A DNA stretch of 7,220 bases from Kiritimatiellia bacterium (GTDB lineage Bacteria > Verrucomicrobiota > Kiritimatiellia > SLAD01), in assembly GCA_007126995.1 (NCBI GenBank), contig SLAD01000259.1, positions 1 through 7,220 of the forward strand, in the 5' to 3' direction. A model generated the notes under the pieces. That model searched no databases. It had not been told where the DNA came from and saw only the letters and a program-made list of their open reading frames with translations. Positions 1-4,651 of this stretch are shown here, one piece after another. Positions within the stretch are counted from its first letter, which is position 1; every line of letters starts with the position of its first letter. The position numbers were made by a program, and so were the translations under genes.

Positions 1-164
1 AACCGATCGCAACTAACTATGCTGGCTTTATCGCTAAACGTATGCTGACTAATGTACCACGCAATATTGTAACACTTGAGGAGCCATATATACATGGATT
101 GATCTTCACACCCTATCATTCTGAACTATGTATAAGGTATAATACCATTGTAGGAGAGTGGTAA
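1..164 (+). CDS. 3' end of an SH3-like/LCxxYN family protein (partial)
   Basis: The reading frame is open from base 3 to the TAA at 162-164 and encodes at least 53 residues; the start lies outside the window. The tail reads S-E-L-C-I-R-Y-N-T-I-V and ends six residues after the Asn. The same short tail, L-C-T-x-Y-N followed by a few basic or aliphatic residues, ends the proteins at 6161-6493 and 6471-6752 and occurs inside those at 169-768 and 770-1426. The preceding segment, NYAGFIAKRMLTNVPRNIVTL, resembles the part of the YorP-like SH3 domains next door that reads Y-x-G-x-x-F-x-x-x-M-x-x-x-x-G. I infer an SH3-like domain with a terminal LCxxYN motif. The function is unknown. The next gene begins 4 nt downstream, so this is probably the same operon. 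Confidence 0.7.
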   Translation, partial: PIATNYAGFIAKRMLTNVPRNIVTLEEPYIHGLIFTPYHSELCIRYNTIVGEW

Positions 165-168
165 TACC

Positions 169-768
169 ATGCTACTTACAACCCAAAGGTGTAAACGTTG
201 CGGCATGAGACGTCCATGCGATACCCCCAAGATATATCAAGTGGGGTTTAACCGACGTGATATAGATATATGTGTTTCACATGGTACCTCAGGTTACACC
301 ATTAAGGCAGAATACATGGCTGGCTCAATGAATATAGATACCGCACGCACATCCGCCTGGTTAATCCTTAATGACCTGTACAACGTTGATGTAGCGGACA
401 GATATTATCAGAGGATTGGTTACAATATTCATAAGCTTGTCATGGCCAGTAACCTTACCCTTAGAGAGAACGACGTGGATATTATGACTAGCTGCCATAC
501 GAAGCCAAACCTATGTACAATGTACAATAATACACAGATATTCAGTACGCTGATATATCCTGGCTGTCCTGTGACAATACGTGATGACCTTGAGGCTGAG
601 ACTGCATACGGTGGTGATATATTCATCACTGATATGCTCCCCTTCAAAGGACAACGCACAATCGTACTACGCCGCTGGCGTAACATCACCCATACTCATA
701 TACTATATAACATTCAAGCTGATGATGGACGCTGGGCCTGGACCGATGAAATGCTAAAGAGGTGTTAA
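169..768 (+). CDS. Zn-knuckle-like plus YorP-like SH3 domain protein, paralogue 1
   Basis: This 199-residue protein has three visible parts. Residues 8-38 carry C8-x2-C11-x5-C17 and H38, which could form a Cys3-His zinc site. Residues 64-120 are probably helical and end in LCTMYN (115-120). Residues 132-196 resemble the SH3-like domain of phage YorP-type proteins: G-x-x-V-x-I-R, a Y-G-G-x-x-F-x-x-x-M core and a terminal W-A-W-T-D-E-M-L. The next gene encodes a paralogue with the same order of parts and the same C-x2-C-x5-C-x-TPK start. The ATG at 169 is preceded by AGGAG (152-156), a rather long 12-nt spacing, and no in-frame alternative start lies closer. Such SH3-like folds usually bind nucleic acid or protein partners. 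The exact role is unknown; no enzyme motif is seen. Confidence 0.85.
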   Translation: MLLTTQRCKRCGMRRPCDTPKIYQVGFNRRDIDICVSHGTSGYTIKAEYMAGSMNIDTARTSAWLILNDLYNVDVADRYYQRIGYNIHKLVMASNLTLRENDVDIMTSCHTKPNLCTMYNNTQIFSTLIYPGCPVTIRDDLEAETAYGGDIFITDMLPFKGQRTIVLRRWRNITHTHILYNIQADDGRWAWTDEMLKRC

Positions 769-769
769 C

Positions 770-1426
770 ATGGATATACCAATGTTTCGTACTAAGTGTA
801 GATATTGCAGTGAGGACCGATATTGCCGCACACCTAAAGAATATGCAATCTTCTATGATGATGATGCCATACTTAATGTGCGGGTTAAACATGGCGATGA
901 CCTGTACCCGCTACCGCACATCGTACGTCACAGTCCTACTGGATTTAACATTGGGTACGCGGGGAGCGGACCACAAGACCTGAGCCTGAGTATCCTGACT
1001 GACCTGTACTCACCAAAGATTGCTGATGAGTTCTATAATCAGTTCACTCATGGTCTAATCTCCACACTTGAGTTGGATACATCATTACTGATGATCTCCG
1101 AATCCTTGATAGACCGCACCCTGGCACTACAGTACAGTACGCACGTTGTGGATGGTGATTATGAACTATGTACATACTACAACCATCTGCATAACATTGG
1201 TGGTATGTTGTGTAATGGAACTAGGGTTAGGATTAAGCATGGACTGACGCCCGGCCACCAGTATAATGGCATCACATTCGTACAAGATATGGTTAAGTAC
1301 ATGGGACACGATGCTAAGATTACATCCAAGGTTCGTATCTCAGGGGTTATTGGCTATCGCATAGATGTAGATTGTGAACACTACTGTTGGTCTAAAGACA
1401 TGTTAGAGGTAAGGAGGCTAACCTAA
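770..1426 (+). CDS. Zn-knuckle-like plus YorP-like SH3 domain protein, paralogue 2
   Basis: This 218-residue paralogue of the upstream gene begins 1 nt after its stop. It keeps C10-x2-C13-x5-C19-x-TPK and a matching H41-G, an I-L-T-D-L-Y helix (76-80) matching I-L-N-D-L-Y in paralogue 1, the LCTYYN motif (133-138), and a better preserved SH3-like domain (150-213). That domain shows G-T-R-V-R-I-K, Y-N-G-I-T-F-V-x-D-M-V-K-Y-M-G, Y-R-I-D-V-D and C-W-S-K-D-M-L-E, the typical pattern of YorP-like domains in phages of Gram-positive bacteria. The ribosome binding site AAAGAGG (756-762) sits 7 nt before the ATG. The stop overlaps the next start (TAATG at 1424-1428). Sequence identity to paralogue 1 is low outside these motifs, so the duplication is old. 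The molecular function is unknown. Confidence 0.88.
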   Translation: MDIPMFRTKCRYCSEDRYCRTPKEYAIFYDDDAILNVRVKHGDDLYPLPHIVRHSPTGFNIGYAGSGPQDLSLSILTDLYSPKIADEFYNQFTHGLISTLELDTSLLMISESLIDRTLALQYSTHVVDGDYELCTYYNHLHNIGGMLCNGTRVRIKHGLTPGHQYNGITFVQDMVKYMGHDAKITSKVRISGVIGYRIDVDCEHYCWSKDMLEVRRLT

Positions 1427-1884
1427 TGATTAAGATTTATACCAGGGGCATCTGTCGCCCCAACCCTGGACGTGGCGCATGGAGTGCAGCTATCATCGTT
1501 GACGACAATCATAAGCAGGGTGTACGTAGCCGTGTTAAGTCCTCGACGTCACAACAGGTAGGACTGGTCGCAGCCCTACGTTCACTCAGGTTCTTACGGG
1601 CATATCTCACACAACACGACCTGCCAATTATGCCCATTACCGTGTATACGGACAGTAGGTATGTAGCTGATGCATTCAATCACAGGTGGGTAGTCAAGTG
1701 GCAAGAGAATGGGTACCGTAAACTGCAGCGTAACCAGCCCATCTCACACGCAGAGCTATGGAAGCAACTCATTGCAGTTGTGGATAGCTTTCCAGTGCCA
1801 GTACGTTTCGTAACTCGTACATCTCCCGGTCCCTATGATGAACGGATTAACGAGCTAACTGAAGAACTTATGAAAGGGGAGTAG
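1426..1884 (+). CDS. rnhA: RNase HI-like protein, probably catalytically inactive
   Basis: The 152-residue protein follows RNase HI without gaps through its diagnostic blocks: I-Y-T-x-G-x-C-x-x-NPGRG (4-17), Y-T-D-S-R-Y-V (74-80), W-x-x-x-W-x-x-N-G-Y (88-97), Q-P-I (104-106) and E-L-W-x-x-L (110-115). RNase HI cuts RNA in RNA:DNA hybrids with a metal-binding D-E-D-D set plus a helper His. Aligned to the E. coli enzyme, D10 is R7, E48 is G46, H124 is T132 and D134 is N142; only D70 remains, as D76. The fold is preserved while the active site is gone, so it is probably a hybrid- or RNA-binding pseudoenzyme, or a protein-interaction scaffold (inference). AAGGAGG (1411-1417) lies 8 nt before the ATG, which overlaps the previous stop by one base. 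The sequence is full length with no frameshift. Confidence 0.9.
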   Translation: MIKIYTRGICRPNPGRGAWSAAIIVDDNHKQGVRSRVKSSTSQQVGLVAALRSLRFLRAYLTQHDLPIMPITVYTDSRYVADAFNHRWVVKWQENGYRKLQRNQPISHAELWKQLIAVVDSFPVPVRFVTRTSPGPYDERINELTEELMKGE

Positions 1885-1888
1885 AGCC

Positions 1889-2080
1889 ATGGAAACTTTC
1901 CAAGTGTATACGGGCGGACCATCGAGGACACCAGTCCCAGGACGTCATGTTGACGACTTCGACAGAACACTGGAGTGTGATTGCGGATCAATATTCTTCA
2001 AGTATCTGGAGCACAAGTTACATTGTGCAGTGTGTGAGGAACAAATTAAACTACCGGGAGGACAACGTCATGAGTCATGA
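1889..2080 (+). CDS. small zinc-ribbon protein
   Basis: The 63-residue protein has a flexible Gly/Pro/Arg-rich N-terminus (about 1-26) and a compact C-terminal zinc-ribbon pattern: C30-x-C32 in L-E-C-D-C-G-S and C46-x2-C49 in L-H-C-A-V-C-E-E. The spacing of two knuckles about 14 residues apart, with aromatic residues between (F36, F37, Y39), suits a single zinc ion. AAAGGGGAG (1873-1881) lies 7 nt before the ATG, and the gap from the RNase H-like gene is 4 nt. The last 11 bases overlap the next gene, so the two are probably translated together. Small ribbons like this bind nucleic acid or partner proteins. No specific family is recognised. Confidence 0.8.
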   Translation: METFQVYTGGPSRTPVPGRHVDDFDRTLECDCGSIFFKYLEHKLHCAVCEEQIKLPGGQRHES

Positions 2081-2435
2081 GATAGTAGAGATGATTAATC
2101 TCCTATCCCATAAACTTGGCATCCCACCCCATGGTATCTGGGAGTGGGCGATACTACAGGTACGGGTAGAGATTTACAAGGGTCTGCTGCTCATCCCGCT
2201 GGCATTCCTAACTATGTTAGCACAGGTCAAGCTGATACAGCAGACCCAGGAGTCAATGCGCACTCGTAACCCTGATCGTCCACTCCTACTGTTCCTAGTC
2301 CTAATCTGGGGCATCATTACAGCCATCGTCTACATAAAACTGCTACAGTATTGCTTCATGCTGCCACAATATATCATCAACCCTGAGTACTCAGCCTTCC
2401 AGATTGTAGTAGAGCAACTATCTACCCTGAGGTGA
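2070..2435 (+). CDS. two-helix membrane protein
   Basis: The 121-residue protein has a predicted cytoplasmic-type amphipathic N-terminus (1-36) and two hydrophobic segments, about 38-56 and 71-92, separated by a short polar loop with R64, R66, D69 and R70. The C-terminal part ends with I-N-P-E-Y-S-A-F-Q-I-V (103-113). The N-P-E-Y-x-A-x-Q/K motif recalls small membrane proteins of phages of Gram-positive bacteria, from memory and not confirmed. The ATG at 2070 is chosen because GGGAGG (2056-2061) lies 8 nt upstream; an in-frame ATG at 1947 has no comparable site and would overlap the zinc-ribbon gene almost entirely. It overlaps that gene by 11 nt. It could be holin-like, but no lysis gene is nearby, so a function is not assigned. 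Confidence 0.83.
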   Translation: MSHEIVEMINLLSHKLGIPPHGIWEWAILQVRVEIYKGLLLIPLAFLTMLAQVKLIQQTQESMRTRNPDRPLLLFLVLIWGIITAIVYIKLLQYCFMLPQYIINPEYSAFQIVVEQLSTLR

Positions 2436-2441
2436 TGCACT

Positions 2442-2747
2442 ATGATTAACTTGAGGGTCTTATTCAATAGACCAGTGGCTAGTGAGCCAGCAGCTCTCAA
2501 TGTCCTCTACACTATCATCCATGAGGCTATGCCTGGAGGTATATCATGGAATAGATTGATAATGGAGATGATGACGCATCGAACAATGCACTTTCCCTCA
2601 ATTAAGTCAGTCTGGACATTCACATGGGAATTCATTGAACTCAGTCATAACACTGGTATTATATGCAATGATGAACAAGTAACCCTGGATCCCTCGGCTT
2701 ATATCCACTGGTACAACATGCTCATGAGGGAGATACGAGAATCATGA
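2442..2747 (+). CDS. winged-helix-like YIHWYN family protein, copy 1
   Basis: This 101-residue protein is the first and most diverged of five consecutive paralogues. It shows the shared plan: a first helix (about 17-30, L-Y-T-I-I-H-E-A), a second (34-45, I-S-W-N-R-L-I-M-E-M-M), a third around 54-69, a short strand-turn-strand and the terminal signature Y-I-H-W-Y-N (87-92). This copy lacks the Gly that precedes the Tyr in the others (it has Ala) and has a shorter middle. The order fits a winged helix-turn-helix (inference). TGAGGTGA (2429-2436), overlapping the end of the membrane protein gene, sits 5 nt before the ATG. The last codon overlaps the next start as ATGA. A DNA- or protein-binding role is possible; the exact function is unknown. 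Confidence 0.8.
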   Translation: MINLRVLFNRPVASEPAALNVLYTIIHEAMPGGISWNRLIMEMMTHRTMHFPSIKSVWTFTWEFIELSHNTGIICNDEQVTLDPSAYIHWYNMLMREIRES

Positions 2748-3082
2748 ATACTACACTATACATCAACAAACTACTAGCACATAAACATGGGACACTAGCG
2801 GTATTCGGTCAACAGAAATGCCTACTCTACTATATGATACACCATCTTGGTGATATCATGAACATGCGGGAGATTATACGCACCGTTGCACAAGACCAGG
2901 CTTTGAGAGGCATATATATAAGGTATGACGTAGCCGATAAGCATATCCCGCGCTTACTAGGGAATGCAGCGGATGCACTAGCCATTAATAGGTATGTATC
3001 CATATTCGCATTAACTACAGCCATCACACATGATGGATATATCCATTGGTATAACACATTAGTGAGGTTGATGGAACCATGA
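2744..3082 (+). CDS. winged-helix-like YIHWYN family protein, copy 2
   Basis: This 112-residue paralogue has L-L-Y-Y-M-I-H-H-L-G (27-36) as helix 1, N-M-R-E-I-I-R-T-V (40-48) as helix 2, a helix around 64-80 where a recognition helix would lie, then a wing ending in I-T-H-D-G-Y-I-H-W-Y-N (94-104). L-L-x-Y-M-I-H-H-x-G is almost the same in copy 4, so copies 2 and 4 are the closest pair at the N-terminal end, while the 3' end is closest to copy 3 at DNA level. It starts by ATGA overlap with copy 1, with GAGGGAGA (2726-2733) 10 nt upstream. The winged-helix assignment rests on the helix and wing pattern only. A regulator or host-targeting role is inference. Confidence 0.83.
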   Translation: MNTTLYINKLLAHKHGTLAVFGQQKCLLYYMIHHLGDIMNMREIIRTVAQDQALRGIYIRYDVADKHIPRLLGNAADALAINRYVSIFALTTAITHDGYIHWYNTLVRLMEP

Positions 3083-3471
3083 CAAATCTTATGGCTCATG
3101 TACAGACATTGCACAGTATTGTCGGCAGGAAACGTGTTGAGAAGCAGCGACAACTACGACACCTGATTGAGTTGTCCGGCATCTTCCACATGGTACACCA
3201 CCGAGGTAAGAATAGCACAGTTGAACAGATTGTTAAACTAATTGATGAGTCGCGTGTCTATCAAGCTTACCACCAAGACCACAACAAGGCACCCACCAAC
3301 ATAATACACCACAATACGCTACCCAAAGGAACAGTAGATATGGCTATGCATATCTGTATGGCTTACTTGATCGAACAACGTTATATACGTAAGTATGCTA
3401 AATCCGTACGCATTACCAGACATGGATATATCTACTGGTACAATATACTAGTGAGGTTGGCGGAACTATGA
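3079..3471 (+). CDS. winged-helix-like YIHWYN family protein, copy 3
   Basis: At 130 residues this is the longest copy. It has an Arg/Lys-rich N-terminal helix (17-27), a helix with F-H-M-V-H-H-R-G (36-43) matching Y-M-I-H-H-L-G of copy 2, T-V-E-Q-I-V-K-L-I (47-55) as helix 2, then an inserted polar stretch rich in His, Asn and Gln (about 59-80), the segment M-A-Y-L-I-E-Q-R-Y-I-R-K-Y (94-106), and the wing signature I-T-R-H-G-Y-I-Y-W-Y-N (112-122). The start overlaps copy 2 as ATGA; GAGGTT (3064-3069) lies 9 nt upstream. Both its 5' and 3' junctions share an 83% identical 52-nt sequence, which marks it as part of a duplication. The function is unknown. Confidence 0.82.
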   Translation: MTNLMAHVQTLHSIVGRKRVEKQRQLRHLIELSGIFHMVHHRGKNSTVEQIVKLIDESRVYQAYHQDHNKAPTNIIHHNTLPKGTVDMAMHICMAYLIEQRYIRKYAKSVRITRHGYIYWYNILVRLAEL

Positions 3472-3812
3472 CACTTATAGAGTATGCACTCGCACTATCC
3501 ATTAATCAGTTTTGGGGAGCAACTGTCACTCAAAGGCGTACATGTTTACTCTTCTACATGATTCACCATTACGGTGAAACCATAGATATCAGTGAAATCG
3601 TCGATACGATGATATCGGATGCGGTGCTCTGCATCCATCTGGAACTTAGGAAACCTTCAGACACCATGCATTCACTGGTAAATACGTATACCCATAGGGG
3701 ATTCATCATTATCCACACTGACTACGCTAGATTGACTAATGATGGCTATATCCATTGGTATAATATGTGCCATATGACATTCCCAGCGGGGTGGAATCAT
3801 GCAACAGTCTAA
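3468..3812 (+). CDS. winged-helix-like YIHWYN family protein, copy 4
   Basis: The 114-residue protein has L-L-F-Y-M-I-H-H-Y-G (27-36), I-D-I-S-E-I-V-D-T-M-I (39-49), a helix before R-G-F-I-I-I-H-T-D (77-85), and the signature L-T-N-D-G-Y-I-H-W-Y-N (89-99). Unlike copies 2 and 3 it has an extra 15-residue tail rich in aromatic and His residues. The DNA of that tail contains CATATGACA, the same start sequence that opens copies 3 and 4, so the tail may have grown by read-through of an old junction (inference). The start overlaps copy 3 as ATGA and the end overlaps copy 5 by 14 nt. It is a probable winged-helix protein with unknown target. Confidence 0.82.
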   Translation: MTLIEYALALSINQFWGATVTQRRTCLLFYMIHHYGETIDISEIVDTMISDAVLCIHLELRKPSDTMHSLVNTYTHRGFIIIHTDYARLTNDGYIHWYNMCHMTFPAGWNHATV

Positions 3813-4113
3813 TGAGTTTCTGCAGATGGTTCTAGCTTGGTCGCTAGACCAACAGCAGAGACGGATGCATATAATCTATACGGCTGCCCATACACTAGGC
3901 GCGGGTGTTAACTACCACGAACTCATGCAGACTGTCATGGATTCAGAGGAGTACGTTATGTACTTCGAGAAACCAGCCTCATTGATTGACACCGTACGTA
4001 GGCTGGTCAGGCACGGTTATATACGTAGACATACAGATGATGGTATCTACATCACACCTAAGGGGTATGTAGACTGGTATAACATGGTAATTATCCGGGT
4101 CACGCGATCGTAA
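3799..4113 (+). CDS. winged-helix-like YIHWYN family protein, copy 5
   Basis: The 104-residue copy 5 shows the most convincing winged-helix pattern of the set: M-H-I-I-Y-T-A-A-H-T-L-G (23-34) as helix 1, N-Y-H-E-L-M-Q-T-V-M (38-47) as helix 2, S-L-I-D-T-V-R-R-L-V-R-H-G-Y-I (61-75) as the recognition helix leading into strand 2, and a wing R-R-H-T-D-D-G-I-Y-I-T-P-K-G-Y (76-90) before V-D-W-Y-N (91-95). The pattern R-L-V-x-x-G-Y-I-R followed by Y-I-T-P-K-G is typical of wHTH transcription factors. A GGGGTGGA site (about 3788-3795) just precedes the ATG. The stop codon lies inside the first of two CGTA-centred dyads. A DNA-binding role is likely; the target is unknown. Confidence 0.85.
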   Translation: MQQSNEFLQMVLAWSLDQQQRRMHIIYTAAHTLGAGVNYHELMQTVMDSEEYVMYFEKPASLIDTVRRLVRHGYIRRHTDDGIYITPKGYVDWYNMVIIRVTRS

Positions 4114-4117
4114 TCGC
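4104..4117. repeat. CGTA-centred inverted repeat 1
   Basis: GCGAT (4104-4108) and ATCGC (4113-4117) are perfect inverted arms around CGTA. The dyad spans the stop codon of winged-helix copy 5. Its core GATCGTAAT (4106-4114) recurs as a direct repeat at 4137-4145, 31 bp downstream, or about three helical turns. It could be an operator half or an RNA hairpin; the sequence alone does not decide. Confidence 0.55.
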
Positions 4118-4126
4118 TAAAATCTA

Positions 4127-4156
4127 GGAATATGGAGATCGTAATATCTATATTCC
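4127..4156. repeat. CGTA-loop imperfect hairpin before the dCMP deaminase gene
   Basis: Bases 4127-4139 pair with 4144-4156 around the loop CGTA (4140-4143): 13 positions with one G-U wobble (4134/4149) and one G-A mismatch (4137/4146). It lies in the 61-nt gap between copy 5 and the deaminase, directly before the ribosome binding site at 4161-4169. No T-run follows, so it is not a standard rho-independent terminator. RNA processing, attenuation or protein binding are the likely options. No convincing -35/-10 pair is seen here. Confidence 0.55.
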
Positions 4157-4174
4157 CATAGGGAGAGGATAAAC

Positions 4175-4630
4175 ATGGTAGCTCCGCACACTAGGCCAAC
4201 GTGGCATGAGTACTTCATTGGTATTGCAGAGAGTGTGTCGCTACGCTCCACGTGTATCCGTCGTAACTATGGTGCCGTTATCGTTAAGGACGGCGTCATT
4301 GTCAGCACTGGATACAATGGTGCGGCCCGTGGTGAAGAGAACTGTATTGACAAGGGCACGTGTGTACGTGAAGACATGGGCATACCTGCAGGTGAGAGAT
4401 ATGAATTATGCGTAGCCGTCCACGCTGAAGCCAATGCCATAATCAATGCCTCCTTAGAGGAGATGAAGGGAGCTACCATGTATGTGGCAGGGCATAACTA
4501 CAATCGTACGGCTGCAAGCTGCCATCCCTGTCTAATGTGTCACCGTATGATACGTAACGCACAACTCAGTAAGGTAATATACTACTCATCCGACCAGCGT
4601 ATACTAGTCTTACCAATTAATGAAAGCTGA
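4175..4630 (+). CDS. dCMP (deoxycytidylate) deaminase
   Basis: The 151-residue enzyme converts dCMP to dUMP, the substrate of thymidylate synthase, in the cytoplasm. The catalytic zinc set is complete: H83-A-E85 with the proton-shuttling Glu85, and P118-C119-x2-C122. Upstream blocks are typical of the family: S-T-C-I-R-R-N-Y-G-A-V-I-V (25-37) and S-T-G-Y-N-G-A (44-50). A Cys-rich insertion, C57-x5-C63 to E-L-C79, precedes the HAE motif, as in phage and Gram-positive dCMP deaminases, and may bind a second structural zinc. Length is usual for the family. GGGAGAGGA (4161-4169) ends 5 nt before the ATG. It is the only clear metabolic enzyme in the window and supports a phage that adjusts the dNTP pool. 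Allosteric control by dCTP/dTTP is a family trait, not visible here. Confidence 0.95.
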   Translation: MVAPHTRPTWHEYFIGIAESVSLRSTCIRRNYGAVIVKDGVIVSTGYNGAARGEENCIDKGTCVREDMGIPAGERYELCVAVHAEANAIINASLEEMKGATMYVAGHNYNRTAASCHPCLMCHRMIRNAQLSKVIYYSSDQRILVLPINES

Positions 4631-4651
4631 TGAGCTTAAGGAGGGATAAAC

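Larger units (their letters stand above)
2442..4113 (+). repeat. tandem array of five winged-helix-like paralogues
   Basis: Five adjacent genes encode 101-130 residue proteins that share a helix-helix-helix-wing order and a G-Y-(I/V)-x-W-Y-N signature near the C-terminus (copy 1 has A-Y-I-H-W-Y-N). Consecutive genes overlap by 4 nt three times and by 14 nt once. The junctions of copies 2/3 and 3/4 are conserved at DNA level (3033-3084 against 3422-3473, 43 of 52 identical). This is best read as a gene family expanded in place. Confidence 0.8.

Noticed and set aside
429..689. Minus-strand open frame opposite the first SH3-like gene
   Set aside because: It is a shadow frame fully inside a gene supported by a paralogue with conserved motifs.
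1947..2069. In-frame N-terminal extension of the membrane protein from an ATG at 1947
   Set aside because: There is no good ribosome binding site at 1947, it would overlap the zinc-ribbon gene almost fully, and GGGAGG lies at ideal distance before the ATG at 2070.
2830..3153. Open frame of 107 codons on the minus strand
   Set aside because: It lies opposite two well-supported winged-helix genes, has no ribosome binding site or family pattern, and no other minus-strand gene exists in the window.
3986..4030. TTGACA-like -35 inside winged-helix copy 5
   Set aside because: No -10 sequence is found at a usable distance downstream, and the bases encode the conserved Ile-Asp-Thr helix.
4206..4479. 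Open frames in other phases within the dCMP deaminase gene
   Set aside because: The deaminase frame carries complete catalytic motifs, so the others are chance frames.
4624..4637. AAGCT-GATG-AGCTT dyad across the dCMP deaminase stop
   Set aside because: The 5-bp arms are too short to separate from chance, and it overlaps coding sequence; not listed as a feature.
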